This document shows, one piece after another, positions 1 to 7,665 of a stretch of 64,000 bases of DNA (the stretch's first letter is position 1; each line of letters opens with the position of its first letter). The position numbers and the translations under genes were made by a program. Under the pieces are notes generated by a model. It was not told where the DNA came from, searched no databases, and was given only the letters and a program-made list of their open reading frames with translations. Source of the DNA: Marininema halotolerans (lineage in GTDB: Bacteria; Bacillota; Bacilli; Thermoactinomycetales; DSM-45169); assembly GCF_900116235.1 (NCBI RefSeq), contig NZ_FPAA01000003.1, positions 1 through 64,000 of the forward strand. The letters run 5' to 3'.

Positions 1-483
1 GCCCACGCGCAACGGATCATGAGCCGTCGCACCAAGGGGGGTGCCAACTGGCACAAAGCACGGGTGAAGGTTGCCCGCATTCATGAGAAGATCGTAAGTG
101 CTCGCCATGACTTTCTCCATAAACTGTCTTCGAAGCTGATTCGTGAAAACCAAACGATCTGCATCGAAGACCTTGGTGTCAAGAACATGGTGAAGAATCA
201 CAAGTTAGCCAAATCGATCACGGATGCATCCTGGTCGGAGTTTGTCGCCATGCTCACCTACAAGGCAGAATGGCATGGACGAAACGTGGTGAAGGTGGGG
301 AAACAGTTCCCTTCCAGTCAGCTATGCTCATCCTGTGGCTACCGCAATAAGAACGTAAAAAACCTCAACCTACGAGAATGGACATGTCCTACGTGCCACT
401 CCCATCATGATCGAGACATCAATGCATCGAAGAACATTTTGCAAGAAGGACTTCGATTACTTGCCGTTGGGACGACGGTTTAA
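1..483 (+). CDS. tnpB: TnpB, RNA-guided RuvC-like nuclease, C-terminal part
   Basis: The frame is open from base 1, so the gene begins upstream of the window; an ATG at 19 is internal. The 160 visible codons hold the C-terminal half of the RuvC-like domain. A Glu lies in CIEDLGVKN, a four-Cys zinc finger is formed by CSSCGY and CPTC, and the final catalytic Asp lies in [10 protein letters not shown]. These three landmarks are diagnostic for IS605 OrfB/TnpB. TnpB proteins are guided by an RNA from the element's own right end and cut matching DNA next to a short motif, which helps keep the element in place. The protein ends a few residues after the last motif, as is normal, so this half looks intact; the N-terminal half is unknown. 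Confidence 0.85.
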   Translation, partial: AHAQRIMSRRTKGGANWHKARVKVARIHEKIVSARHDFLHKLSSKLIRENQTICIEDLGVKNMVKNHKLAKSITDASWSEFVAMLTYKAEWHGRNVVKVGKQFPSSQLCSSCGYRNKNVKNLNLREWTCPTCHSHHDRDINASKNILQEGLRLLAVGTTV

Positions 484-525
484 GCTTGGATTTGATCCTG
501 TCAGTCGATGGGAGCTTCCAAGAAT

Positions 526-565
526 CCCCCACCTCTTAGCGTTAGCGTAGGTGGGGGAGGTTCAA
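526..565 (+). ncRNA. Right-end hairpin; probable 3' scaffold of the TnpB guide RNA
   Basis: A 9-bp perfect stem (526-534 with 549-557) encloses a 14-nt loop containing a TTAGCG repeat, 40 bases after the tnpB stop. In characterised IS605-family elements the RNA made from the right end folds here. It uses the bases just beyond the element boundary as its guide, which here would be about 566-585. The scaffold is seen; its processing and exact end are inferred from the family. Confidence 0.55.
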
Positions 566-896
566 TGGGGATGCCTATACAAAACGGATCATTAGCCGCT
601 TAACAGGTGAAGCACCGCTATCCTACGAGGAAGTGCGAAGCCAAGGGTTGCTTGCTTTTTCTGACGTTGAGGATTTACAACTTTTCCACGCTTTGTTGGT
701 TGAGCTAGGGAAGGAACATTGTCAGAAACGACAACCTGATTGTCAGCGATGTCCTTGTAAGAAAAGTTGTGTATACTACAAAAATGAATGGGAGGATGGA
801 GGGAATGGTGATTCACATCGATGGGCAGACAAGCAAAGCTCTCCATCAAAAAAGGCCAGAAGAGACCGCCGCTCTTCGGCTTGCTGTTATGAATGA
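566..896 (+). pseudogene. Endonuclease III-like DNA glycosylase, 3' fragment cut by the IS
   Basis: Directly after the IS right end the frame reads GDAYTKRIISRL, which matches the VDAYTxRI segment of HhH-GPD base-excision glycosylases. It then runs to a complete Fe-S cluster motif C-x6-C-x2-C-x5-C (CQKRQPDCQRCPCKKSC). Nothing upstream in this frame gives a start codon and ribosome site, so the piece is the C-terminal part of a gene split by the element. The 5' half should lie left of the element, outside the window. The frame closes at 894-896 and overlaps the next gene by about 90 bases. A GTG at 633 could in principle start a short protein, but that would lack the catalytic helix-hairpin-helix. 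Confidence 0.7.
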
Positions 897-1113
897 AGGC
901 TGTGGTTGCGGCGGGGATATCTGGTTTGAAATGAATTGGGATCATCCCCAGATGGATGATATAGCGATCCACCATACCCCTATACAGGTGGTGCTGGATC
1001 CTCAAAGCAGTGAGTACTTTGATCAAGATCTATTCTTGCGTTATGTCGCCATAAATGATTCGTTTTCACTATCGAGTAAAAATCAAATCTACTTACATCA
1101 TATCCATTTATAG
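805..1113 (+). CDS. HesB/IscA-type Fe-S biogenesis domain protein
   Basis: This 102-residue protein has the HesB-like fold signature near its N-terminus (LRLAVMNEGCGCGGDIW), with a Cys-Gly-Cys pair that could bind iron or a cluster. It resembles the B. subtilis YqkB group of small iron-sulfur proteins rather than classical IscA, because the C-terminal Cys-x-Cys pair is missing. The ATG at 805 was chosen because GGAGGATGGAGGG lies directly upstream; an in-frame ATG at 784 and an upstream GTG at 769 lack such a site. The gene overlaps the tail of the broken glycosylase frame. Its precise client protein is unknown. Confidence 0.7.
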   Translation: MVIHIDGQTSKALHQKRPEETAALRLAVMNEGCGCGGDIWFEMNWDHPQMDDIAIHHTPIQVVLDPQSSEYFDQDLFLRYVAINDSFSLSSKNQIYLHHIHL

Positions 1114-1126
1114 AAGGAGAATTTGT

Positions 1127-1858
1127 GTGGCTATACAAATTTATGCGCACCGCGGTTATTCCGCAATTGCACCTGAAAATACGATGATTGCTTTTCAAAA
1201 AGCAGTGGATGCAGGGGCTCATGGGTTGGAATTGGATGTCCATTTGACGAAGGATCATGAAATGGTCGTTATCCACGATGAAACCCTTCAACGGACGACC
1301 AATGGGCGTGGTCGGGTGAGGAACCTATCACTTGAGGAGGTTCGCCGTGTTGATGCAGGGAGTTGGTTTGGAGATGACTTTCAGGGAGAGAGGGTTCCTC
1401 TATTATCTGAAGTAGTTGCTCTTGCTGCGAGAGATGGTCTGTCTCTTAATATTGAATTGAAAAATAATAAGATTGCCTATGAAGGTCTAGAGAGACAAGT
1501 CATTGCGATGCTAGAGGATTATGACATGATTAATCAAACCGTCATCTCCTGCTTCGACCATTATAGTCTGCGGAGAGTCAAAGAGGTTTGTCCAAAAGTG
1601 GATACGGCGATCCTTTATATGGCGAACCTCTTTGAGCCATGGGAATATGCTCGTCACGTTGGGGTTACATCGATTCATCCCTATCGACCCACGGTGACCA
1701 GGGAGATGCTGACAAAATCCCACGCGCTAAATCTTCCGGTACGTCCCTTTACTATCAATCAGGAGAAAGAAATGCGCCGGCTTATCGATATGGGTGTGGA
1801 TGCACTGATCACGGATAACGTAAAAGAAGCATTGAATGAGCTAAAAAACAGGGGATGA
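1127..1858 (+). CDS. Glycerophosphodiester phosphodiesterase
   Basis: The 243-residue protein hydrolyses glycerophosphodiesters to sn-glycerol 3-phosphate and an alcohol. The HRG motif is at residues 8-10, followed by APENT, the metal-binding ELDVHLTKD and the IHDETLQRTTNG loop, which are the full GDPD signature. No signal peptide is present, so the enzyme should be cytoplasmic. The GTG at 1127 follows AAGGAGA by 7 bases; the frame is open further upstream to 1055, but that extension runs through the end of the HesB gene and has no ribosome site. It begins 13 bases after that gene and may be co-transcribed with it. Confidence 0.88.
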   Translation: MAIQIYAHRGYSAIAPENTMIAFQKAVDAGAHGLELDVHLTKDHEMVVIHDETLQRTTNGRGRVRNLSLEEVRRVDAGSWFGDDFQGERVPLLSEVVALAARDGLSLNIELKNNKIAYEGLERQVIAMLEDYDMINQTVISCFDHYSLRRVKEVCPKVDTAILYMANLFEPWEYARHVGVTSIHPYRPTVTREMLTKSHALNLPVRPFTINQEKEMRRLIDMGVDALITDNVKEALNELKNRG

Positions 1859-1881
1859 TTTCCACCTTTGGATGGGTTCAG

Positions 1882-1911
1882 TTGCACCTTGTCCGTACAA
1901 AATGGTATGAT
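1882..1911 (+). promoter_or_regulatory. Sigma-A type promoter of nfo
   Basis: TTGCAC (1882-1887) and TATGAT (1906-1911) are separated by 18 bases, with TG-G before the -10 (extended -10). It lies about 65 bases before the nfo start. A GAAGCGCC/GGCGCTTC hairpin (1925-1953) sits in the leader just after the expected start point; it has only a short T run (TTTCT), so it may be a leader structure or the terminator of the preceding gene. Confidence 0.5.
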
Positions 1912-1974
1912 GGCGATGATTCGTGAAGCGCCCGCAGTGATGTGTGGCGCTTCTTTCTGTAAGGGGTGAAAAGG

Positions 1975-2820
1975 ATGAAATTAGGTTGTCATGTGAGTGT
2001 TGCGAAAGGGTTTTCGAAAGCCTGCCAGCAAGCTTCTACATTAGGTGCAGCGTCATTTCAAGTGTTTACGAAAAACCCACGTGGTTTGCGTCCTAAAAAA
2101 GTGGATTATGCCGATGCAGAAAAAGGGGTGGCTTTTTGCCGTGAAAACGGAATTACCCTGGTTGCGCATACTCCCTATATTACCAATCTCTCGACTCCAA
2201 AGGCTGATCTGCATGAGGTGACGGTTCGTTCAATTAAAGAAGACCTCCATATTGCAGAATCCTATGGAGCGGTGGGAGCGGTTGTTCATTGTGGAAAGCA
2301 TGTCGGTGAAGGAGAAGAAGAAGGGACTCGCCGCATGGTAGAAACCTTGAATGAAATCCTTGCGGATTATGAAGGCGATACCCTCCTATTACTTGAAAAT
2401 ACGGCTGGACAAGGTACTGAACTCGGGCTTGCGATTGAAGATCTCGTGAAAATTCGAGAGGCGACGGATGTTCCCGACAAAATTGGCTTTTGTTTTGATA
2501 CATGTCATGGGTTTGCTTCTGGCGCATGGAATTTGGAGACCTTTGACGAAATGGTTAAGACAATGGAAGAGACCGGTTACTTAAAAAGTCTAGTGGCCAT
2601 TCATTTTAATGATAGTAAAGTGCCATTTCAATCCCGCAAAGATCGTCATGAAAAGATCGGTAAGGGTGAAATTGGTGCTGAGGCCTTAACTCGCTTTCTT
2701 CATTGTGAGCAATTCGAGGGGCTCCCTATTATATTAGAAACGCCCGTAGAAAAAGAAGAGGAATATGCTGAGGAAATTCAATATTTGCATCAACTGAAAC
2801 AAGAAGCGACCACCCATTAA
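1975..2820 (+). CDS. nfo: Endonuclease IV (AP endonuclease)
   Basis: A 281-residue enzyme that nicks DNA 5' of abasic sites during base-excision repair. The family's tri-metal ligands are visible in order: HCGKHVG, LLLENTAG, FCFDTCH, HFNDSK, DRHEKIG and ILETP. The length matches the family (about 280-300). ATG 1975 is preceded by AAGGGGTG at 6 bases; the upstream GTG at 1966 lies inside that ribosome site. It is probably co-transcribed with the ylaH-like gene 30 bases downstream. With the glycosylase at 566 broken, this may be the remaining dedicated base-excision enzyme in this neighbourhood. Confidence 0.95.
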   Translation: MKLGCHVSVAKGFSKACQQASTLGAASFQVFTKNPRGLRPKKVDYADAEKGVAFCRENGITLVAHTPYITNLSTPKADLHEVTVRSIKEDLHIAESYGAVGAVVHCGKHVGEGEEEGTRRMVETLNEILADYEGDTLLLLENTAGQGTELGLAIEDLVKIREATDVPDKIGFCFDTCHGFASGAWNLETFDEMVKTMEETGYLKSLVAIHFNDSKVPFQSRKDRHEKIGKGEIGAEALTRFLHCEQFEGLPIILETPVEKEEEYAEEIQYLHQLKQEATTH

Positions 2821-2850
2821 TCATCGAAGCGAATAAGGAGGGAAGTTGAA

Positions 2851-3144
2851 GTGGAAGGAATTAATGAATGGTTTCGAGGGGAACCACTGCTTTCTTACCT
2901 GATAATCCTTGTCTTAACCGGTGTGATCTATAAAGTCGCTTTTGCTCGCCGTCTGCCGGTTTTAAAAGCAGCCTTAGTATATGTGGCCTTAGCATTGGGT
3001 TGTGTTCTTTTTTGGGTACTCTTTTTATTGAAGTTCCCCATCCTGGAGATCTTATCGATCACGGTGGTGTTAATTGCGATTGCTCGTATACGTATGGGAA
3101 TGAATCATCGCAAAGAACAGGAAGATTCATCTTCCATGTCCTAG
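2851..3144 (+). CDS. ylaH: YlaH-like small membrane protein
   Basis: A 97-residue protein with three hydrophobic segments (about residues 12-32, 36-62 and 63-83) and a short charged C-terminal tail. Its size, segment pattern and position beside an ylaI-type gene fit the YlaH family of Bacillales, whose function is not known. GTG 2851 follows AGGAGGG at 8 bases. It sits 30 bases after nfo and is likely in the same transcript. A weak hairpin with AGGGAG/CTCCCT arms (about 3158-3172) followed by a T-rich stretch may end this unit. Confidence 0.6.
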   Translation: MEGINEWFRGEPLLSYLIILVLTGVIYKVAFARRLPVLKAALVYVALALGCVLFWVLFLLKFPILEILSITVVLIAIARIRMGMNHRKEQEDSSSMS

Positions 3145-3283
3145 AAAAGAGAACCGAGGGAGCCTACTCCCTTCTCCTTTATTGTTGTTTTATTCAGTAT
3201 TTAATTGATCTCCTTGGTTTTTGGATACCCATAGGGGATGAATGCTCAATTGATCGCGGGTCAAAAAGGGGAGGAAAAACACG

Positions 3284-3565
3284 GTGCGATTCGAGGATAC
3301 CTTATTTAATTGGTTACAGATTCGTTTAGTGTGGAATGCTCGTCCAAAGGATGGCTCTGCCGAGGAGACTGTCCGCTTTTTTGAGCAGATGCTCACTGAA
3401 GATCATGGAGTGAGGGAGCTCTCCCTTACGATGGAAGCGGATCAGTATCGCATCAGTTGGCAGAAAGAAGATGGAGAAGAAGCGCGATTATATGATCGCA
3501 AGCAAGCGGAGTCGCTATTACAAAGTATTGAGGCAGAGCCCCGATATAATGCGACTTGGGAATGA
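3284..3565 (+). CDS. Small conserved hypothetical protein, possibly YlaL-like
   Basis: A 93-residue soluble acidic protein of unknown function. It begins VRFEDTLFNWLQI, has a central stretch of alternating strand-like residues, and ends SIEAEPRYNATWE. GTG 3284 is preceded by GGGGAGGA. The neighbours (ylaH-like before, ylaI-like after on the other strand) suggest it corresponds to the small ylaL gene of that Bacillus locus, but I make this link from context and general resemblance only. No catalytic motif or membrane segment is visible. Confidence 0.5.
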   Translation: MRFEDTLFNWLQIRLVWNARPKDGSAEETVRFFEQMLTEDHGVRELSLTMEADQYRISWQKEDGEEARLYDRKQAESLLQSIEAEPRYNATWE

Positions 3566-3579
3566 TGGGCGACACCATG

Positions 3580-3759
3580 TTAAAGGTGTGGTAGGGTTGG
3601 CTTGATTTGAATGGGATGGGGAGATGCCTCTGCCTTTTTACCGATACGTTCATGACAGGTAGGGCAAAGGAAGATACGATGGGGATGTTTACGAATCTTC
3701 TTGGCTTGAATTGGAGTGGGTGCAAAGGTTTGTTCGCATAGAATACAGGGTATGATCAC
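3580..3759 (-). CDS. ylaI: YlaI-like (DUF2197) small zinc-ribbon protein
   Basis: A 59-codon gene on the minus strand. It reads VIIPCILCEQTF, then an AKKIRKHPHRIF segment, then LCPTCHERI, so two Cys-x2-Cys pairs (residues 5/8 and 32/35) frame a KxIRxxPxx core. This is the DUF2197/YlaI signature of a small zinc-binding protein with unknown role. GTG at 3759 (complement) follows AAGGAGG at 8 bases, a strong ribosome site that supports real translation. Its stop lies 14 bases from the stop of the convergent gene at 3284-3565. Confidence 0.8.
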   Translation of the reverse strand: MIIPCILCEQTFAPTPIQAKKIRKHPHRIFLCPTCHERIGKKAEASPHPIQIKPTLPHL

Positions 3760-3900
3760 CGTAAGTTCCTCCTTTCAATGAGGGGAGATTGTCGAAGGTG
3801 ATACAAAACGGATGGTTTGCTGTTTCGGATACCCTTACCCAGTATACACGGATTCGTGGGTAAGAGAAAACCCATGCAGTTGCCAAGGAGGGATTTAGGG

Positions 3901-4353
3901 ATGGCTGAATTGATTTCAGATACGTTGACAAATTCCCTCATGGATAAACTACAAGGAGTACAGTATTCCCTTTTCGCAACGATCGATCATGAAACAGGAT
4001 CACCCGCTGTCAATGCAATTTCTTGGATCTATGCCTTGAATTCTCGGCGGATACGCATCGCTGTGGGTCATCGGTCTCGAATGCTTGAACATGTTAAAAG
4101 GAATCCGGCGGTGGCAGTGACTCTGATTGGTCCCGATACGACCTATGAGATTACGGGTAGGGCTTCCATCACAGAAGTCCCAATGACCGATGTTTCCATT
4201 AAATTAGCCTGTATTGAAATTGAAGTAGAGGCGGTCAAGAATGTCATGTATTTTGGCGCTAAAATTGTACAAGGAGTGGAGTGCGCCAAAACCTATGATC
4301 AGGAGAAGGCAGATCAGTTAGACCAACAAGTGCTTTCCGCTTTAAAAAAATGA
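3901..4353 (+). CDS. Pyridoxamine 5'-phosphate oxidase-fold protein
   Basis: A 150-residue protein with the split beta-barrel of the PNPOx/flavin-binding family. Visible features are LFATIDHETGSPAVNAISWIYA near the start (shown here as LFATID...VNAISW), an RIRIAVGHRSRM strand and NPAVAVTLIGPDTTYEITG. Members bind FMN, F420 or haem and serve varied redox roles; the exact substrate is not evident. ATG 3901 is preceded by AAGGAGG at 9 bases; upstream in-frame codons to 3817 have no ribosome site. It ends at a strong bidirectional terminator shared with the cstB-like gene. Confidence 0.7.
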   Translation: MAELISDTLTNSLMDKLQGVQYSLFATIDHETGSPAVNAISWIYALNSRRIRIAVGHRSRMLEHVKRNPAVAVTLIGPDTTYEITGRASITEVPMTDVSIKLACIEIEVEAVKNVMYFGAKIVQGVECAKTYDQEKADQLDQQVLSALKK

Positions 4354-4361
4354 CTTAATAA

Positions 4362-4402
4362 ATCAAACACCCCTTCCCATGCCATGGGAAGGGGTGTTTG
4401 AT
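4362..4402. terminator. Bidirectional terminator
   Basis: A perfect 20-bp inverted repeat (4362-4381 with 4383-4402) lies between the convergent PNPOx-fold and cstB-like genes. An A-rich flank on the left gives a T tract for the minus strand. Confidence 0.75.
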
Positions 4403-4421
4403 GATAAGTATTGGAGGAACG

Positions 4422-5852
4422 TTACGAGGAGGGAGTGTGAATGGGTTGTTCCGTAACCAAGTGTTCCTCTACCCACCGATCCCAACCTCCGCGAAGGTTG
4501 ATCACATCATACCCTTTGGCTTGTAACAAGCTGGAGGCGATGGCTGACCGTCCTCCTGACTTGCATTGCATAAGAAGGGGTTGACCCGTTGGTAATTGAT
4601 GAAGGTGTTGACAGAGAGTAGCCAGGGGAAGGTGAAGGGCATTAGGTAGATGACCGTTTTGCCACTCGGTATGCGTTCGCACATCGATTACCTGGATATC
4701 CTCTTGTTGAACATATTGAACAATATCCTTGGGTTCTACATCCCGCGTGGTTTCAAGGTCTTCACGAGGGAATTGCGTTAATTCAGATGTTAAAAGAATG
4801 CCGGCAATTTGTTGATCCAGCCCAATCATGGCGAGGTCACGTTCAATTTGCTTTTCGCGCTTTTCTTCGACGATGAGAACGAGTGGGGGAGCATTCTCTA
4901 AAAGCCAGCCAGCCCATTGGACAAAGGATCGATTATGGGGTAGACACAGTGATCCTTTAATATGCCCGCGAAGGAACTCCCCAGCTGGACGGGTATCCAC
5001 AAGGTAGAAACCGTCCTTTCCAAAATCGAGTTGGCGTAAATCTTCTGTTTTAAAATGATCGGGTTTTGGCCGTTCACGTAGTAAGGGGAGTGATTCGCAA
5101 TTCCATTTTTTCATGCGGGAGAAGTAGGGGGGTGGCATAGGTTGGTCGGTTTGAATGTTTTTGATGAACGATGAGCGGGTAGGTTCTTGAAAGACCCAAT
5201 TGGTATGCTTTTCATATCCCAATGTGGACATCGGTAGGGAGCCTAATGCTTTCCCACAAGCACTTCCTGCCCCATGAGAGGGCCAGATTTGTAGGTAGTC
5301 CGGAAAGGTTTGTATCCGCTGGATGGAATGGTAGAGGGCTTGAGCACCGATGTCAGAGCTTCCTTTTATCCCTACTGCTTTTTCAAGTAGATCAGGACGA
5401 CCCGCGTCCCCAACAAACAGAAAATCACCACTAAACAGACCAAGAGGGGGACTGGTTTTGTTTTGAGACAGTAAGAAGGAGAGATGTTCAGGTGTGTGAC
5501 CGGGTGTATGAAGCGCCTGGATATACAATTCACCGACTGTGAACGAATCATTATCACGTAAAAAGTGGTGAGAATGATCCTTTGCCCAGCGATACCCCCC
5601 CTCTTCTCCTTCCCCCGAAAGATAAAGGGTGCCTTGCGTTCGATCAGCGAGTTCCCTAGCTCCTGAAAGGAGATCCGCATGAATATGGGTTTCTGCAATC
5701 GCTGTGATCTGCATTCCTTCCCGATGGGCTAATTCAAGGTAGGGAGTAATATCGCGACTAGGATCGACAATGAGGGCTTGTTTGGTAGTGGAACAACCGA
5801 CGAGATAGGATGCATGAGCCAGGGGTTCATAAAAAAAACGATGAAAATACAA
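4422..5852 (-). CDS. cstB: CstB-like persulfide dioxygenase-rhodanese fusion
   Basis: A 476-residue three-domain enzyme. Residues 1 to about 230 form a metallo-beta-lactamase persulfide dioxygenase: the iron-site motif THIHADLLSG replaces the usual HxHxDH, with HTPGHTPEH and FSGDFLFVGDAGRPD further on. A middle rhodanese-like domain (about 270-355) lacks an active-site Cys. The C-terminal rhodanese (about 370-465) has the loop QCKSGGRS with the catalytic Cys. This arrangement is that of Staphylococcus CstB, which oxidises low-molecular-weight persulfides and makes thiosulfate. The TTG start at 5852 follows AAAGGAGG at 7 bases. It stands alone, divergent from the hydrolase at 6091; no CstR-type regulator or SQR is seen next to it. 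Confidence 0.85.
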   Translation of the reverse strand: MYFHRFFYEPLAHASYLVGCSTTKQALIVDPSRDITPYLELAHREGMQITAIAETHIHADLLSGARELADRTQGTLYLSGEGEEGGYRWAKDHSHHFLRDNDSFTVGELYIQALHTPGHTPEHLSFLLSQNKTSPPLGLFSGDFLFVGDAGRPDLLEKAVGIKGSSDIGAQALYHSIQRIQTFPDYLQIWPSHGAGSACGKALGSLPMSTLGYEKHTNWVFQEPTRSSFIKNIQTDQPMPPPYFSRMKKWNCESLPLLRERPKPDHFKTEDLRQLDFGKDGFYLVDTRPAGEFLRGHIKGSLCLPHNRSFVQWAGWLLENAPPLVLIVEEKREKQIERDLAMIGLDQQIAGILLTSELTQFPREDLETTRDVEPKDIVQYVQQEDIQVIDVRTHTEWQNGHLPNALHLPLATLCQHLHQLPTGQPLLMQCKSGGRSAIASSLLQAKGYDVINLRGGWDRWVEEHLVTEQPIHTPSS

Positions 5853-6027
5853 AGAGTTTCCTCCTTTGTTGGACGGATTTTTTCCGGAAGGGGTCCATGA
5901 TACAATCTATGGGAGGTTATTCACAGGTATCCCTTTATTCGTATCAGGGATGTCAGGAGGCCCTCCTTGCGATTTCGATAAGTCCTTTGGATAATCCTGT
6001 GGGAACGATAAGAACAATGGCGTTGAT

Positions 6028-6056
6028 TTGGATTGATCTCAGCTTCCGTGTAGAAT
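6028..6056 (+). promoter_or_regulatory. Sigma-A type promoter
   Basis: TTGGAT (6028-6033) and TAGAAT (6051-6056) are 17 bases apart. The -10 box covers the ATG at 6055, which rules that codon out as the start of the downstream hydrolase. Confidence 0.5.
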
Positions 6057-6090
6057 GAGGGAGAACTCATTCGGAGAGGTGGTTTATACC

Positions 6091-6732
6091 TTGATCCAAG
6101 TAGAAAGTTTTACGTTAGGCCCTGTGATGACCAATTGCTATCTGTTATACCGTGAACAGGGAGGAGAAGGGGTTGTCATTGATCCAGGTAGTGGCCCCGA
6201 TGCTTTGCTCAAACGGATTGCCGAATTAAAACTTGCTGTAAAAGAAATTTTACTTACCCATGCTCACTTTGATCATATCGGGGGCGTAGAAGCGGTGAGA
6301 GATGCCACCGGTGCTACGGTGACCATCCACGATTTGGAGACGGATTGGATGACAAATGCCCAGTTAAATGGTTCTGGGTTGTTTCCAGGAGTGCCGGAAG
6401 TACGTTGTCGACCAGCCGATCGGGTATTGTATGGCGGGGAGACACTGTCCATTTTAGGTGAAACCGTAAAGGTTATTCATACCCCAGGCCACTCGCCAGG
6501 AAGTCTGACCTATCTCTTCAAAGGGATGGTTTTTAGCGGGGATGTATTATTTGCAGGGTCAATTGGTCGGACGGATTTACCGGGTGGAGATTATCAAACC
6601 TTAATGCAAAGCATTCATGATCGTTTAATGGAATTGCCAGAAGAGACGGTCGTATACTCGGGACATGGGCCCATGACGACTGTTGGCAGGGAGCAAGAGT
6701 CCAATCCCTTTGTGACAGGAATGATTGGCTGA
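6091..6732 (+). CDS. Metallo-beta-lactamase fold hydrolase, glyoxalase II/YqgX-like
   Basis: A 213-residue single-domain hydrolase of the glyoxalase II-like group (YqgX type). Metal ligands are seen in THAHFDHIGG, HTPGHSPGS and FSGDVLFAGSIGRTDLPGGD, with a final SGHGP. The family usually hydrolyses thioesters such as lactoyl-thiols, but the substrate here is not known. The TTG at 6091 is favoured because GGAGAGGTGG precedes it by 8 bases and the in-frame ATG at 6055 overlaps a promoter -10 box. It has no rhodanese domain, unlike its divergent neighbour. Confidence 0.8.
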   Translation: MIQVESFTLGPVMTNCYLLYREQGGEGVVIDPGSGPDALLKRIAELKLAVKEILLTHAHFDHIGGVEAVRDATGATVTIHDLETDWMTNAQLNGSGLFPGVPEVRCRPADRVLYGGETLSILGETVKVIHTPGHSPGSLTYLFKGMVFSGDVLFAGSIGRTDLPGGDYQTLMQSIHDRLMELPEETVVYSGHGPMTTVGREQESNPFVTGMIG

Positions 6733-6830
6733 GAGCTAATCGTGCTGGGGATCGTCTCGATAATGAAGTAGTGGGTTACACTACGTGATAGTCAACATAG
6801 GGAAATGCCCTTAATTAAGGAGGTTTGATT

Positions 6831-7043
6831 ATGGCAACCACTGTATTTAAAGTAAAGGGAATGTCTTGCGATCATTGTAAAAAAGCAGTGACAGAAGCGT
6901 TAGAAAAGATCGCTGGTGTAGAGAGTGTTACCGTCGATCTCGAGAATGGAGTTGCTGTCGTAACCCATCAAGATGATACGGTTGAATACAAGAAAATGAA
7001 GGATGCGATTGAAGAACAAGGATATGAAGTAGAAGAAGGTTAA
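6831..7043 (+). CDS. copZ: CopZ-like heavy-metal-associated domain protein
   Basis: A 70-residue ferredoxin-like HMA domain carrying the metal-binding motif GMSCDHC, a Cys-x2-Cys pair near the N-terminus. Proteins of this type carry Cu(I) in the cytoplasm, normally to a CopA ATPase. No copA or csoR is adjacent, so its partner must be elsewhere. ATG 6831 is preceded by AAGGAGG at 7 bases. A short inverted repeat, GTAGTG-5-CACTAC (6767-6783), lies upstream and might be an operator; this is only a guess. The gene ends at a strong bidirectional terminator. Confidence 0.85.
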   Translation: MATTVFKVKGMSCDHCKKAVTEALEKIAGVESVTVDLENGVAVVTHQDDTVEYKKMKDAIEEQGYEVEEG

Positions 7044-7096
7044 AAAACCAGGGCTGGCTAAAGGAGAAATCATGCCTTTAGTCAGCCCTGGTTTTT
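7044..7096. terminator. Bidirectional terminator
   Basis: About 20-bp stem with one mismatch (AACCAGGGCTGGCTAAAGG pairing with its complement at 7075-7094), flanked by A and T runs. It serves copZ and the convergent membrane protein gene, whose last codons lie inside it. Confidence 0.8.
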
Positions 7097-7665
7097 GCTT
7101 CGGATGGTCGTTTGGTATCATTTTTAGTGGTTCGCCATATCCAATAGGCAAGGGTAAGAGAAAGTAACAATAGCAGAAGGCGAATTCCATTTTCTTGGAT
7201 ATGCAAGATATCATAGCTGATTAGAACCTCGAAACCGATAGAAGGTATTTTCCCAAGAAAGGTCGCAAGGAGAAAGAGGAGAAAGGGGACACCTGAGAGT
7301 GCTGCCAAGAAATTGATGATGCCAGAGGGTACCATGGGAGTGAGTCGAGCAACGAATAGGGATTGGAACTGTCGACGCTTGGACAGTTTTTGAAGTGTTC
7401 TCATCCAGTGCCAGTCAAGTGATTGCTTGCGTTGGAAATACTTCCAGCCTCTGCGGTAAAGAAAAAAGGCAAGCGTTGCTCCAATAACTTCACCAATCCA
7501 AGAAATCACGCCTCCAAAGATGGGCCCCCATAAAAGTACGTTGGCTCCAGTGATGAGTACACTTGGGACCACGCCAAGAATATTCATGATTGCGTTAATC
7601 ATAATGCTGAGAGGGATGGCATACACTCCCCATTGGATAAGCCAATCAGCGGTTTGTTGTGTCAT
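7078..7665 (-). CDS. TVP38/TMEM64 (VTT-domain) membrane protein
   Basis: A 195-residue integral membrane protein of the DedA-related TVP38/TMEM64 family. An N-terminal helix is followed by the typical GANVLLWGPIFGG re-entrant segment and GEVIGATLAFFLYRRG. The RLTPMVPSGIINFLAAL motif and two further membrane helices come next. Proteins of this family act in lipid scrambling or membrane homeostasis in various organisms, and the bacterial role is poorly defined. ATG 7665 follows GGAGG at 4 bases on the minus strand. The tail (TKNDTKRPSEAKTRAD) is hydrophilic and ends inside the shared terminator. Confidence 0.75.
   Translation of the reverse strand: MTQQTADWLIQWGVYAIPLSIMINAIMNILGVVPSVLITGANVLLWGPIFGGVISWIGEVIGATLAFFLYRRGWKYFQRKQSLDWHWMRTLQKLSKRRQFQSLFVARLTPMVPSGIINFLAALSGVPFLLFLLATFLGKIPSIGFEVLISYDILHIQENGIRLLLLLLSLTLAYWIWRTTKNDTKRPSEAKTRAD

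Larger units (their letters stand above)
1..565 (+). mobile_element. Right part of an IS200/IS605-type element (tnpB and right end)
   Basis: This is the 3' portion of a TnpB-carrying insertion element; its left end lies outside the window. It comprises the tnpB coding end (stop at 481-483) and an untranslated tail ending in a subterminal hairpin. The hairpin has 9-bp arms at 526-534 (CCCCCACCT) and 549-557 (AGGTGGGGG) and is followed by GAGGTTCAA. Such imperfect palindromes close the right ends of this family and form the 3' part of the TnpB guide RNA (omega/reRNA). The boundary at about 565 is inferred because an endonuclease III-like reading frame resumes immediately after it. Whether tnpA is present cannot be seen. 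Confidence 0.75.

Noticed and set aside
5810-6058. 82-codon plus-strand reading frame upstream of the glyoxalase II-like gene
   Set aside because: No ribosome site, overlaps the start of the cstB-like gene on the other strand and a promoter; composition does not look coding.
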